A DNA stretch of 64,000 nt, from positions 1 to 64,000 of the forward strand of contig SHZT01000013.1 in the NCBI GenBank assembly GCA_009692185.1, given 5' to 3'. Each line of letters begins with the position of its first letter. Within the stretch, counting starts at the first letter, position 1. The notes beneath the pieces are model-generated. The model saw only the letters and a program-made list of their open reading frames with translations, searched no databases and was not told the DNA's origin. This document shows positions 9,629 to 20,128 of the stretch, piece after piece. The translations under genes and the position numbers were made by a program. Source of the stretch: Gemmatimonadota bacterium (lineage in GTDB: Bacteria > Gemmatimonadota > Gemmatimonadetes > Gemmatimonadales > GWC2-71-9).

Positions 9629-10131
9629 CCATCGGAGTAAAGACCGTCCACCGTCCCGACCATGAGGTGTCCTACCTCCGCGCGACGGTGAAGGGCATGG
9701 CGCTCACGTTCAGCCACCTGTTCCGGCCGAAGGTGACCATGCAGTACCCGGAGCAGACGTCCGCGCCGGACTGGACGATATCCAATCGCTGGCGGGGCAC
9801 CCATCGCATGCTCACCGACGAGCAGGGGCGCTCCAAGTGCGTGGCGTGCGGCCTGTGCCCGCAGATCTGCCCGGCGAACTGCATCAAGCTGGTCCCCGGC
9901 GAGGACGAGGAGGGGAACCGCTACCCGCTCATTTACGAAATCGACGAGTTCCGGTGTGTGTTCTGCGGGTACTGCCAGGAAGTCTGCCCGGAAGAGGCCA
10001 TTCATGTCGGCGTCCATTACGAGAACGCCGAATATGACCGGGACCGCTTCGTGTACGACCTCGAGCGCCTGTGCGCGCAGACCCACCCGGTGTCGACGCT
10101 GTGGGATCCTTCAGATCCGAAGGGCGAGTAG
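9625..10131 (+). CDS. nuoI: NADH-quinone oxidoreductase subunit I
   Basis: Two 4Fe-4S motifs CVACGLCPQICPANCI and CVFCGYCQEVCPEEAI; GTG start 9625. Confidence 0.96.
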   Translation: MTIGVKTVHRPDHEVSYLRATVKGMALTFSHLFRPKVTMQYPEQTSAPDWTISNRWRGTHRMLTDEQGRSKCVACGLCPQICPANCIKLVPGEDEEGNRYPLIYEIDEFRCVFCGYCQEVCPEEAIHVGVHYENAEYDRDRFVYDLERLCAQTHPVSTLWDPSDPKGE

Positions 10132-10132
10132 T

Positions 10133-10220
10133 GAGCGGACAAGCGGACGAGCGGATGAGCGGTTGGGCGGTTGGCGGGCGGGTATCCGCCTATCCGCCCA
10201 TCCGCCCATCCGCCCACGCT
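10133..10220 (+). repeat. Octamer-period inverted repeat between nuoI and nuoJ
   Basis: Left arm gagcggac-aagcggac-gagcggat-gagcggtt-gggcggtt (10133-10172); right arm tatccgcc-tatccgcc-catccgcc-catccgcc (10183-10214). Confidence 0.9.
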
Positions 10221-10231
10221 TGGAGTTCTTC

Positions 10232-10750
10232 GTGATCACGGGACTCTTCTGGGCCTTCAGCGGCATCGCCATACTCGCGGCTCTTCTCTGTATCACCCGG
10301 AAGAGCCCGGTTGCGAGTGCCTTGTGGCTGGTGGTGACGCTGTTCGCGCTCGCCGGCGACTACGTCCTGCTCGACGCCCAGTTCATCGCCGTGCTCCAGG
10401 TGCTGGTGTATGCCGGTGCCATCATGGTGCTGTTCCTGTTCGTCATCATGCTCCTGAACCTCGGACGCTCGGGAACGCGAACCGACATCAAGGGCTGGAT
10501 GGGGCGGGTGCTGGCGGCCGCCCTGGGGACGGCGCTGGTGCTCGAACTGCTGCCCCTGCGGGACCTGGGCCCCCCTGAGCAGATCCGTATTCCCGCTGGC
10601 ACCCTCGCCACGCTGGCCGAAACGAAGGGCGCCGTCGGCATGATTGCCGAGCCGCTGTTCAAGGCGTACCTCGTGCCGTTCGAGATCACCTCGCTCCTGC
10701 TGCTGGCCGCGGTGATCGGCGCCGTCGTGCTCGCGAAGCGAAAACTCTAG
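10232..10750 (+). CDS. nuoJ: NADH-quinone oxidoreductase subunit J
   Basis: NuoJ-like [26 protein letters not shown] start 10232. Confidence 0.93.
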   Translation: MITGLFWAFSGIAILAALLCITRKSPVASALWLVVTLFALAGDYVLLDAQFIAVLQVLVYAGAIMVLFLFVIMLLNLGRSGTRTDIKGWMGRVLAAALGTALVLELLPLRDLGPPEQIRIPAGTLATLAETKGAVGMIAEPLFKAYLVPFEITSLLLLAAVIGAVVLAKRKL

Positions 10751-11046
10751 TGCTGCTGCAGCCCGCCCTGGTCGTCTCGGCCGTCCTGTTCGCGCTCGGT
10801 GTTGCCGGGGTGCTCCTGCGCCGCAACGCGATCGTGATATTCATGTGCGTCGAGCTCATGCTCAACGCCGTCAACCTCACGTTCGTCGCCCTCGCCCAGC
10901 AGTTGGGTCCCGAGGGCCAGGTCGTCGTGTTCTTCGTCATGGCGGTCGCGGCGGCCGAGGCGGCCGTGGGGCTCGCCATCGTGATCGGGATCTACCGCCA
11001 CGACCAGACGCTCGACCTGGGCAACATCAACCTGCTGTCCGGCTGA
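10750..11046 (+). CDS. nuoK: NADH-quinone oxidoreductase subunit K
   Basis: [24 protein letters not shown]...[15 protein letters not shown]. Confidence 0.96.
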   Translation: MLLQPALVVSAVLFALGVAGVLLRRNAIVIFMCVELMLNAVNLTFVALAQQLGPEGQVVVFFVMAVAAAEAAVGLAIVIGIYRHDQTLDLGNINLLSG

Positions 11047-13031
11047 TGGCGAACACCGTGGACCTCGTCTGGCTGGTCGTCGCGCTGCCGCTCGCGGGGT
11101 TCCTGGCGAACGGCTGGATCAGCTTCTTCCGGCCCCAGGCGAAGCGGGCGGTCAGCGTCATCGGCGTGGGTGTGCTCGTCCTGGCCTTCGTCGTCGCGGT
11201 GGCGGTGGTGCGGGCGGCCGCGGGCGTCGAGCCCGCGTGGTTCTTCGTGGTGAAGCTCTGGACATGGATGCCGGCGGGGAACCTCGTCATCGACGTGGCC
11301 GCCCAGGTGGACCGGCTTTCGTCCGTCATGCTGCTGGTCGTGACCGGCGTCGGCATGCTGATTCACGTCTTCAGCGTCGGCTACATGCGGGAGGACCCGG
11401 GCTACGCGCGCTACTTCGCGTACCTGAACCTCTTCGTGTTTTTCATGCTCGTGCTGGTGGTCGGAGCCTCGTTCCCGGTGATGTTCGTCGGCTGGGAGGG
11501 CGTGGGGCTCTGCTCGTACCTCCTCATCGGCTTCTGGTTCACCGAAAAGGCCAACGCGGACGCGGGGAAGAAGGCGTTCATCATGAACCGGATCGGCGAC
11601 TTCGGGTTCCTGGTCGCGATGTTCATGATTTTCGACGCCACCGGCTCGCTGTCGTTCCGCGAGGTCTTCGAATCCGCACCGGTGCACTTCGCGGTCGGCG
11701 GTACGACGATCACGCTCATCACGCTGGCGCTCTTCCTGGGGTGTGCGGGCAAGTCCGCGCAAATCCCGCTCTACACCTGGCTGCCCGATGCCATGGCCGG
11801 CCCGACGCCGGTGTCGGCGCTGATCCACGCGGCGACCATGGTCACCGCCGGGGTCTACCTGGTTGCCCGGTCGAACATCCTGTTTGCCATGGCGCCGCTG
11901 TCGTCGGCAGTCGTGGCGGGCGTCGGCGCGCTGACCGCGTTGTTTGCGGCCACGATCGCGCTCAAGCAATGGGATATCAAGAAGGTGCTCGCGTATTCCA
12001 CGGTCTCCCAGCTGGGCTACATGTTCCTGGGCGTCGGGGTGGGCGCGTACACGTCGGGGCTGTTCCACGTCGTGACTCACGCCTTCTTCAAGGCCCTCTT
12101 GTTCCTGGGTTCCGGCAGCGTCATATACGCGCTGCATCACGCGTACCATCACACCCACGCCCACGAAGACGCCCAGGATATGCGCAACATGGGCGGGCTC
12201 GCGAAGTACATGCCCTGGACGGCCGGGCTCATGTGGGTCGCGACGCTGGCCATCGCCGGCGTGCCGGGCTTTTCCGGGTTCTTCTCGAAGGACGAGATCC
12301 TCGCCCGCACATTCGCCCGGGGCGCCGAGGCGCCCTACTTCTACGTGCTGTGGGGTATGGGCGTCGTGGCGGCCCTGCTGACGGCGTTCTACATGACCCG
12401 CCTCATGCTCTACACGTTCCACGGTCCCAACCGCACCGGGGAGCGCGAACGAGCGCACCTGCACGAAGCCCCGTGGGTCATGACCGGGCCGCTGGTCGTG
12501 CTGGGCGCGGGGAGCCTGTTTGCCGGCGTGCTCAACCTGCCGGAGGTCTTGCCGTTCAGCGGCCGGCTGGAGCATTGGCTCGAACCGGTCACGGAAGCCG
12601 GGGCCGTCTACCTGCCGGAAGCGCACCTGGCGCACGGCACCGAGTGGGCGCTCCTTGGGCTCGCGACGCTGATCGCGGCGGCGGGCATGGCCGGTGCGTG
12701 GCGGATCCTGAAACCAGGCTCGCTGGTACCCGCGCGGGTCGCCCCCGCCGAGGCCGGCTGGCGTCTCCTGCTGTCCCGCAAGTACTACGTGGATGAGATC
12801 TACGGCGCGCTGATCGTGCGGCCCCTCGTGTGGGTGTCGGATCGGGTGCTGTGGAAGGTGGTGGACGCCCTCGTCATCGACGGCGCCGCCGTGAATGGCT
12901 CGGCCCGGACCACGCAGCTCGTCGGCTGGATCGGGAGCCGGCTCCAGACGGGGCGGGTGGGCGCGTATGTCCTGCTCTTCGTGGTCGGCGTCCTGTGGCT
13001 CCTGCGCGCCGTCGCGGGCCAGGGCTCGTGA
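11046..13031 (+). CDS. nuoL: NADH-quinone oxidoreductase subunit L
   Basis: FVGWEGVGLCSYLLIGFW...GKSAQIPLYTWLPDAMAGPTPVSALIHAATMVTAGVYL; ATG 11046. Confidence 0.97.
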   Translation: MANTVDLVWLVVALPLAGFLANGWISFFRPQAKRAVSVIGVGVLVLAFVVAVAVVRAAAGVEPAWFFVVKLWTWMPAGNLVIDVAAQVDRLSSVMLLVVTGVGMLIHVFSVGYMREDPGYARYFAYLNLFVFFMLVLVVGASFPVMFVGWEGVGLCSYLLIGFWFTEKANADAGKKAFIMNRIGDFGFLVAMFMIFDATGSLSFREVFESAPVHFAVGGTTITLITLALFLGCAGKSAQIPLYTWLPDAMAGPTPVSALIHAATMVTAGVYLVARSNILFAMAPLSSAVVAGVGALTALFAATIALKQWDIKKVLAYSTVSQLGYMFLGVGVGAYTSGLFHVVTHAFFKALLFLGSGSVIYALHHAYHHTHAHEDAQDMRNMGGLAKYMPWTAGLMWVATLAIAGVPGFSGFFSKDEILARTFARGAEAPYFYVLWGMGVVAALLTAFYMTRLMLYTFHGPNRTGERERAHLHEAPWVMTGPLVVLGAGSLFAGVLNLPEVLPFSGRLEHWLEPVTEAGAVYLPEAHLAHGTEWALLGLATLIAAAGMAGAWRILKPGSLVPARVAPAEAGWRLLLSRKYYVDEIYGALIVRPLVWVSDRVLWKVVDALVIDGAAVNGSARTTQLVGWIGSRLQTGRVGAYVLLFVVGVLWLLRAVAGQGS

Positions 13032-14590
13032 GCGCGTTCCTCCAGGCCATCGGCTACCCGGCGTGGGCCCTGCACACGCTGATCCTGCTCCCCGTGGTGG
13101 GCGCGCTCGTGCTGATGGTCCAGCCCGTCGAGCGACACGTGAAATGGACGGCGCTAGGGTTCGCCCTGGCCGAGTTGATCGTGTCGCTGGGCCTGTGGTA
13201 TGGCTTCGAACTGGGTACCGCCTCGATGCAATTCGAGGCATCGCACGAGTGGATGCACCAGTGGGGCGTGACCTATCACGTCGGCGTGGACGGCATTTCG
13301 CTGATGATGGTTCTGCTGACGACGTTCACCATGCCGCTCGCCGTGCTGGGCAGCTTCAGCTACATCAAGAAGAAAGAACGTGGCTTTTACTCGCTGCTCC
13401 TGGTGCTCACCAGCGGCATGCTCGGCGTGTTCATCGCGCTCGACCTGTTCGTGTTCTACGTGTTCTGGGAGATCATGCTGATCCCGATGTACTTCATCAT
13501 CGGGATCTGGGGCGGGGAACGGCGGCTCTATGCCGCTATCAAGTTCTTCATCTTCACGTTCGTGGGCTCGTTGCTCATGCTCGTGGCGATCCTGACCGTG
13601 TACGCCGTCGTCGGGACGGGGACGGGAACGTATTCGTTCGACTACCGGCACCTGGTGACCAACGCGTGGATGGTGAGCCGCTGGGGCCCGTGGCTCTTCG
13701 CGGCGTTCTTCCTGGCGTTCGCCATCAAGGTGCCCATGTTCCCGTTCCACACCTGGCTGCCGGACGCGCACGTCGAAGCGCCGACGGCGGGATCGGTGAT
13801 TCTCGCCGGCATCCTGCTCAAGATGGGCACCTACGGGTTCCTGCGGTTCGCGCTGCCGTTGTTCCCGGCCGTCGCGATGTCGCCCGTGGTGAGCACGGTG
13901 GTCGTGACGCTCTCCGTGATCGGCATCGTGTACGGCGCGCTGGTCGCGATGGTCCAGCCGGACTTCAAGAAGCTCATCGCTTACTCGTCGGTGTCCCACC
14001 TGGGCTTCGTGATGCTCGGCATCTGGGCGCTGTCGCTCCAGAGCATCGAGGGCGCCGTGCTCATGATGATCAACCACGGTATCTCTACCGGTGCGCTGTT
14101 CTTCCTGGCGGGGATGCTCTACGAGCGGCGGCATACGAGGGAGATCGCGGAGTTCGGCGGCATCGCGCGGGTCGTCCCCGGCCTTGCCGCCGTGCTGACG
14201 GTGGTGTCACTGTCGTCCATTGGTTTGCCGGGCACCAACGGGTTTGTCGGTGAGTTCCTCGTCCTCGTGGGGTCGTTCGGCACCCAGCCGGTGGCGACCG
14301 TGATCGCCACGACCGGCGTCATATTTGCCGCGGCCTACATGCTGTGGGCCATCCAGCGCATCCTGTTCGGCAAGCTGGACAACCCGGCGAATGAGAAACT
14401 GCCTGATCTCTCTCTGCGGGAGCTCGTGGTCCTGGCGCCGCTGCTCGCGGGCATCATCTGGATCGGCGTGTATCCGGGCCCGATTCTCCGCCGTGTCGAG
14501 CCCGCCGCCGCGGCGTTGGTGGACCTGGTCCGCCGGCCCGCCCAGCCCCAGCTCCTGCCGCTCACGCCCCAGCCGCGGGTGAACGAGTGA
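13028..14590 (+). CDS. nuoM: NADH-quinone oxidoreductase subunit M
   Basis: FWEIMLIPMYFIIGIWGGERR...KVPMFPFHTWLPDAHVEAPTAGSVILAGILLKMGTYG; GTG 13028. Confidence 0.97.
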   Translation: MSAFLQAIGYPAWALHTLILLPVVGALVLMVQPVERHVKWTALGFALAELIVSLGLWYGFELGTASMQFEASHEWMHQWGVTYHVGVDGISLMMVLLTTFTMPLAVLGSFSYIKKKERGFYSLLLVLTSGMLGVFIALDLFVFYVFWEIMLIPMYFIIGIWGGERRLYAAIKFFIFTFVGSLLMLVAILTVYAVVGTGTGTYSFDYRHLVTNAWMVSRWGPWLFAAFFLAFAIKVPMFPFHTWLPDAHVEAPTAGSVILAGILLKMGTYGFLRFALPLFPAVAMSPVVSTVVVTLSVIGIVYGALVAMVQPDFKKLIAYSSVSHLGFVMLGIWALSLQSIEGAVLMMINHGISTGALFFLAGMLYERRHTREIAEFGGIARVVPGLAAVLTVVSLSSIGLPGTNGFVGEFLVLVGSFGTQPVATVIATTGVIFAAAYMLWAIQRILFGKLDNPANEKLPDLSLRELVVLAPLLAGIIWIGVYPGPILRRVEPAAAALVDLVRRPAQPQLLPLTPQPRVNE

Positions 14591-16116
14591 TTTCCGGCGT
14601 CGTGCTGGACCTCTCGAATATCCTGGGCGTGCTCATCGCACTCCGGCCCGAGATCATCATTACGCTGGCCGCGCTGGCCGTGACCGTGCTGGCCGCCTGG
14701 CGCCACAAGACGGTGGACGACCGGCAGACCGCCGCGTGGGTCACGATCATCGCGCTGGCGGTGGCCCAGGGCTCGGTCGGGTTCCTGTGGTACCAGGGGT
14801 ACCACCCATTCGGCGTGTCCCCGATGGTCACGGTGGATTACTTCCGCCTCGCCTCCGCGACGATCATCCTGCTCGGGGCACTGCTGACCGTCCTGCTGTC
14901 GCTGTCGTACGTCGAGCGGGAACGGCTCTGGGCCCCCGAGTACTACGCCCTGCTCCTGCTGGCCGTGGCCGGCATGCTGTTCATGGCGGCCGGGTCGGAC
15001 CTGGTGACCATTTTCCTCGGGCTCGAGCTCATGTCGGTCTCGGTGTACGTCCTCGCCGGGATCAACCGGCGCAGCCAGCACTCGGCCGAAGCCGCGCTCA
15101 AGTACTTCCTGCTCGGGGCGTTCGCGTCAGCGTTCCTGCTCTACGGCATCGCGCTCACATACGGGGCCACCGGGACCACCAACCTGCTCCTGATCAACTT
15201 CCAGGTGCAGAGCCTGGCCCTGCAATCGAACGTCATGCTCCTGTTGGGCCTCGGATTGCTCCTCGTCGGGTTCGGGTTCAAGGTCGCGGCGGTGCCGTTT
15301 CACATGTGGGCCCCAGACGTCTACGACGGCGCGCCGACCCCCGTGACCGCGTTCATGGCCGCCGGCGTCAAGGCGGCCGGCTTCGCGGCGCTGGCCCGCG
15401 TGCTCCTCACCGCGTTCATCAGCGTCGCGCCCGTGTGGCAGGAAGCCCTGTGGTGGCTTGCGGCGGTGACGATGATCGCCGGGAACCTGGTGGCGCTCGC
15501 CCAGCGGAACATCAAGCGGATGCTGGCATACAGCTCGATCGCGCACGCCGGCTACCTGCTTGCCGCCCTGGCGCCCGGCACGGTGGTCGGGGCCGCGGCA
15601 CTCCTGTTCTACGGCCTCGCTTACACGCTCATGACGCTGGGCGCCTTTACCGTGCTCGCCGGCGCCGGGCGCGATGGCGAACGCACGCTCAAGGTGGATG
15701 ACCTCGCCGGCCTGGCCGAGCGACGCCCCTGGGTGGCTGCCGCGCTCACCGTGTTCCTCCTGTCCTTGCTGGGATTCCCCGGCACGGCCGGGTTCATGGG
15801 CAAGTGGTACATACTCCAGGCGATCGTGGACGCCCGCCAGATCACGCTGGCGGTGGTCCTGGTGGCTGCGAGCGTCATCTCCGCGGGGTACTACCTGCCT
15901 ATTATCATGGCCATGTACATGAAGCCGGCTCCCTCGGCTGACTCCCACGCTGGTGTCCAGGTTGTCGGCGCGGCGCGCTGGGTGCTCGGCGTGACCGCCA
16001 TACTGCTCGTGCTCTTCGGTGTCTGGCCGAACGCGGCGATGAACCTGGCCCAGCGGGGCGGCAGCGACCTCCGGCCGATTCGCGCCCCGTCGGCGCAAGA
16101 GGAACATCAGCACTGA
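14587..16116 (+). CDS. nuoN: NADH-quinone oxidoreductase subunit N
   Basis: GLELMSVSVYVLAGINRRSQHSAEAALKYFLLGAFASAFLLYG...VPFHMWAPDVYDGAPTPVTAF. Confidence 0.96.
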   Translation: MISGVVLDLSNILGVLIALRPEIIITLAALAVTVLAAWRHKTVDDRQTAAWVTIIALAVAQGSVGFLWYQGYHPFGVSPMVTVDYFRLASATIILLGALLTVLLSLSYVERERLWAPEYYALLLLAVAGMLFMAAGSDLVTIFLGLELMSVSVYVLAGINRRSQHSAEAALKYFLLGAFASAFLLYGIALTYGATGTTNLLLINFQVQSLALQSNVMLLLGLGLLLVGFGFKVAAVPFHMWAPDVYDGAPTPVTAFMAAGVKAAGFAALARVLLTAFISVAPVWQEALWWLAAVTMIAGNLVALAQRNIKRMLAYSSIAHAGYLLAALAPGTVVGAAALLFYGLAYTLMTLGAFTVLAGAGRDGERTLKVDDLAGLAERRPWVAAALTVFLLSLLGFPGTAGFMGKWYILQAIVDARQITLAVVLVAASVISAGYYLPIIMAMYMKPAPSADSHAGVQVVGAARWVLGVTAILLVLFGVWPNAAMNLAQRGGSDLRPIRAPSAQEEHQH

Positions 16117-16117
16117 C

Positions 16118-17479
16118 GTGAAGGTCCCCTCGGTCGCATTTCGTCAATACGACATCCGTGGTGTCGTCGGGAAGGAACTGACGCCCGAGCTGGCGCACGG
16201 CATTGGCCGGGCCCTGGCGACGTTCACGCGGAAGACAATCGGCCGGCCGGCGCGTATCGCGGTCGGGCGGGACAACCGGCCCTCCGGCGAATCGCTGTCA
16301 CGGGCGGTACGGGAGGGCATCGCCGCCGCCGGCGGCAGGGCGGTGGACATCGGCATGCTCCCGACGCCCGCCTTGTACCTGGCGGTGCACGAGCTCAAGA
16401 CCGATGCCGGGCTCCAGGTGACGGGCTCGCACAACCCGCCGGAGTTCAACGGCTTCAAGATGGTCACGGCGGGCGAGACGCTTCACGGCGATGACATCCA
16501 GGAGCTCAAGCGCCTCATCGAAACCGATACCACGGACACGGGCCAGGGCACGATCGAGCTGGACACCTCCGTGCTGGACCGCTACGCGGACGCGATCATC
16601 CGGCGGAACGGACCGCTGAGCCGGCCGGTGCAGGTCGTGGTGGACTGCGGCAACGGCGTGGCCAGCGTCGTCGCCGAACGCATCCTCACCCGCCTCGGGG
16701 CCGATGTCGTGCCGCTCTTCTGCGAATCGGACGGCACGTTTCCCAATCACCATCCTGACCCGACGGTGCCCGAGAACCTCGTGGATCTCCAGGCCGCGGT
16801 GCGGCGCACCGGGGCCGAGCTGGGCATCGCGTTCGACGGGGATGGGGACCGGATCGGGGCGGTGGACGAGACGGGCGAGATCGTTTTCGGAGACCAGCTC
16901 CTCATCCTTTTCGGCCGCGACCTCGTCACCCGCATGGGCAAGGGGCACGCGGTCATCTTCGAAGTGAAGTGCTCCGACGTGCTCAAGACCGAGCTGGCGA
17001 AATCCGGGTTGAAGCCCGTGATCTGGAAGACGGGTCACTCGCTCATCAAGGCGAAGATGAAGGAGCTGCACGCGCCGCTGGCCGGCGAGATGAGCGGGCA
17101 CATGTTCTTCGGCGGCGACTACTACGGCTTCGACGACGCGCTGTTTGCCGCCGCGCGCCTGCTGGCGTTCATCGCGAGAGAAGGCGGGCCGCTCTCGAAG
17201 CACTTGCGAGGCCTGCCGAAGACCTTTTCGACTCCTGAGCTGCGGGTGGATTGCGCCGACCACCGGAAGTTCGCGGTCGTGGAAGCCGCCGCGAAGTATT
17301 TCGGCGCCCGGTACGAGGTCCTGACGCTGGATGGCGTCCGGATGTCGTTTCCCGACGGCTGGGGCCTGATTCGCGCGTCCAATACGCAGCCGGTGCTGGT
17401 CATGCGGTTCGAGGCCTCGTCGGCGGGCGCGCTGGCCCGGTACCGCGCGGAAGTCGAGGCGTGGCTCAACTCGCAATGA
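16118..17479 (+). CDS. Phosphomannomutase/phosphoglucomutase
   Basis: FRQYDIRGVVGKELTPELA...VTGSHNPPEFNGFKM...FDGDGDRIGAVDE...GEMSGHMFF. Confidence 0.93.
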   Translation: MKVPSVAFRQYDIRGVVGKELTPELAHGIGRALATFTRKTIGRPARIAVGRDNRPSGESLSRAVREGIAAAGGRAVDIGMLPTPALYLAVHELKTDAGLQVTGSHNPPEFNGFKMVTAGETLHGDDIQELKRLIETDTTDTGQGTIELDTSVLDRYADAIIRRNGPLSRPVQVVVDCGNGVASVVAERILTRLGADVVPLFCESDGTFPNHHPDPTVPENLVDLQAAVRRTGAELGIAFDGDGDRIGAVDETGEIVFGDQLLILFGRDLVTRMGKGHAVIFEVKCSDVLKTELAKSGLKPVIWKTGHSLIKAKMKELHAPLAGEMSGHMFFGGDYYGFDDALFAAARLLAFIAREGGPLSKHLRGLPKTFSTPELRVDCADHRKFAVVEAAAKYFGARYEVLTLDGVRMSFPDGWGLIRASNTQPVLVMRFEASSAGALARYRAEVEAWLNSQ

Positions 17480-20061
17480 CCCGCCGCGCGCGGTGGACCC
17501 AACTCGGCATTGTTGGCATCCTCGCGACGCTGCTCATCGGCCGCTGGCTCGCGGACCGCACGGCGGACGGGCTCTGGGCCGAGTCGATCGGCGCCGCCGC
17601 CACGCATGCCGGCATCGCGCGGCTCAAGCTCGCGCTCTGGTTCGGCGCGTTCAGCATCGCGGCCGCATGGTGCGTGGGCCACATGTACCTCTTCTACCGC
17701 TCGATCGGGTCGGTCCACGTTCCGCGGCGGCTCGGGAATATCGAGATCCTCGAAGTCGTGTCACGGGAGTATCTCCTCCTCGGCGCGGTGGTCGTCGGGT
17801 TGGTCATCGCGTTCGGGCTCGCCAACGGCGCCAGGGACTGGTGGTACTACCAGCGCCTGCTCTCCGAGCGGCGGGACCTCGGGCTGGTCGACCCGATCCT
17901 GAATCGCGACGCGGGCTACTACCTGTTCGTCCTGCCGTGGTACCGGATCGTCCATGAGTTCGTGACTGTGCTGTCAGGCATGATGCTGGGCGTGATTCTC
18001 CTCCTCTATGCCGGGGTGGGCGCGCTCCGCTGGCAGAAGCGCCGGCTCATCGTGAACGACCTGGCGCGCTACCACCTGGCCGGCCTGCTCGGCGTGTTCG
18101 GCCTCGCGCTCTTCTGGGGCTACCGTTTGGAGCCGCCGGAGTACGTGGCCGGTGTGCAAGGCGTGCCGCTCGATGCCGTCCTCATGCAGGTACGGATACC
18201 CGTGGCGCGCCTGCTGTCCGTGATCGCCTTGGTCGCCGCCGTGCTGTCATTCGCTTGGTTCCGGATCGCTAACGTGCCCATGGTGGCGGGCGTGTGGACG
18301 CTCCTCGCGGCTGCCTCGCTCATGGGCCGCTATGTGCTGCCGCCGTTCTCCACAGCAGTGCGGGCGCCCCAGCGGCTCGCCGTCGCCAATCTCGAAACGA
18401 TCATCGCGGCGCACGAAGGCCTGGCGTATGGACTGGCGCCGGTCGAAACGCGCCTCGCCGCTCCCGAAGACCAGGACCCGCGGGCGCTCGGCCGGCACCG
18501 GGCGGCCCTCACGGCGTCGCCCATCTGGGATGATTTCGCCGCGGCCGGGGCGCTGAACGCGATCGCGAAAGCCGAGCCGCATTTCCGGTTCTGGGAGGCG
18601 TCGCTGGACCTGTACCGGACTCCCAAGGGCCGTTCGATACCGGTATACCTCGCCGTCCGCGAGGTGGATCTCAACGCGGCGCGCGAGGCGGGGGGGGACC
18701 TGGCGTGGGATCGGGTGCACACGATTCCTTACGGCCACTCGACCGGCGTGGTCGCCATCGCGGGGGACCGCGTGCGGGATGACGGCTCGCCGGTGTTCCT
18801 GTTCGATCCGTCGCGGGCCGATTCAGCGGCACCGGAGGTGACCGACGTGCGGCTGGAAGACACCGACGTCTTCTTCGGCCCGACGTCAACCGAGTTTGCC
18901 ATCGTCGCCGCCGACTCCGGCCGGTTCGTCGGCGTGCGCGCCGGCGGGCTGCTCCGCCGGCTGGCGCTTGCGTGGGCGCTCCAGAGCCCGCGCCTCGCGA
19001 CCTCCGACATCATCGATCGCAACGTCCTGCTCCTGTGGGACCGCGCGGTGGACGCCCGGCTCGAACGGTATGCGCCGTTTGCGACGTTCGAGCCGGCCCA
19101 CCCGGTCTGGGCCCGCGGCCGCTTGTACTGGCTCGCCTCGGGGTACGTGGCCGCCGAGGGGTTCCCGCTGGTGCGGCCGGTACGGTGGCACGAGGACGAC
19201 GTGCGCTACCTGCGGGCCGGGTTTGTCGGGGTGGTCGAAGCGCATTCGGGACGCACCTCGCTCTACCTCCTGCCCGATCCGGACCCGCTGTCGGCGGCGT
19301 GGGCTCGGCTCGCGCCCGAGGTCGTCCGGACCGCGGACGAGCTGCCCGACGACCTGGCCGCGCACCTCCGCTACCCGCAGGAGTTATTCCGGGCCCAGCT
19401 GGGGCTGCTGCGGGGGCACGGCGCGCGGGAGGGCGCGACGGTCGGCGCGGCGCCGTTGCCGCCGTCCGGAGACCCCGACGGGGTCACCGGGCGAACGGCT
19501 CGGGAAAGTGGCGCGTGGTGGACCGGGCCGTGGATCGGGGACACGACGCCGCGGCTTCGGCTGCTCGCGGCCCTGGATGAAGGAGCATCGGAATCGGTGT
19601 CCGGCCTGGTCGGGGGAACCATCGCGGGCAAGAGCCCGGTCCTCGAAGTGGTGCGGCTCTCGCCCGCGGTCGAGCTCGCGACGGCCGCCGAAGTTTCCCA
19701 GCGTCTCGCCGGCACCCATGCGCCCGTTGTGGGGGTCATGGGGCCCCGGCGCTCCGTCCCGTTCTCCGATGGCGTCCTTACCGTCCAGACGGCGTATGCC
19801 ACCGGGCAGGGCTGGCCCCGCCTGGTGGACGTGATCGTGCAATGGGGCTCGATCGTGGCCCGCGGCACCACGCTCGAGTCGGCCATCGAGAGCGCGGTGG
19901 TGTCGCGCGGCCGGCCCGGTGAGTCCACCGCAGACTGGCTCTCGGCGCGCCGCTGGTTCGACCGGCTGGAACAATCGCGGTCCAAGGGGGACTGGGCGGG
20001 CTTCGGCCGCGCATATGATGAGCTCCGGCGGTTACTCGGCGCGCCGCCCCGTGCGCCGTAG
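17476..20061 (+). CDS. UPF0182 family integral membrane protein
   Basis: 861 aa, multiple N-terminal TM segments and DPILNRDAGYYLFVLPWYRIVHEFV; WYYQRLL motif. Confidence 0.7.
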   Translation: MTRRARWTQLGIVGILATLLIGRWLADRTADGLWAESIGAAATHAGIARLKLALWFGAFSIAAAWCVGHMYLFYRSIGSVHVPRRLGNIEILEVVSREYLLLGAVVVGLVIAFGLANGARDWWYYQRLLSERRDLGLVDPILNRDAGYYLFVLPWYRIVHEFVTVLSGMMLGVILLLYAGVGALRWQKRRLIVNDLARYHLAGLLGVFGLALFWGYRLEPPEYVAGVQGVPLDAVLMQVRIPVARLLSVIALVAAVLSFAWFRIANVPMVAGVWTLLAAASLMGRYVLPPFSTAVRAPQRLAVANLETIIAAHEGLAYGLAPVETRLAAPEDQDPRALGRHRAALTASPIWDDFAAAGALNAIAKAEPHFRFWEASLDLYRTPKGRSIPVYLAVREVDLNAAREAGGDLAWDRVHTIPYGHSTGVVAIAGDRVRDDGSPVFLFDPSRADSAAPEVTDVRLEDTDVFFGPTSTEFAIVAADSGRFVGVRAGGLLRRLALAWALQSPRLATSDIIDRNVLLLWDRAVDARLERYAPFATFEPAHPVWARGRLYWLASGYVAAEGFPLVRPVRWHEDDVRYLRAGFVGVVEAHSGRTSLYLLPDPDPLSAAWARLAPEVVRTADELPDDLAAHLRYPQELFRAQLGLLRGHGAREGATVGAAPLPPSGDPDGVTGRTARESGAWWTGPWIGDTTPRLRLLAALDEGASESVSGLVGGTIAGKSPVLEVVRLSPAVELATAAEVSQRLAGTHAPVVGVMGPRRSVPFSDGVLTVQTAYATGQGWPRLVDVIVQWGSIVARGTTLESAIESAVVSRGRPGESTADWLSARRWFDRLEQSRSKGDWAGFGRAYDELRRLLGAPPRAP

Positions 20062-20128
20062 CGCTACGTTGCTTGAGGGACTGGGGCCGACTACGTTGCC
20101 CGCCTTGCTCGGCTAATCGGGAGAGATC

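Noticed and set aside
10992-13241. 749-aa antisense ORF on the minus strand
   Set aside because: Shadow of nuoK-nuoM in high-GC DNA; low-complexity R/H/D/E-rich translation while the + strand is convincingly NuoL/NuoM.
13154-17476. Other long antisense or alternative-frame ORFs (e.g. 13154..14134, 15127..16113, 16298..17476)
   Set aside because: High-GC open-frame artefacts opposite strongly supported genes, with no recognisable motifs.
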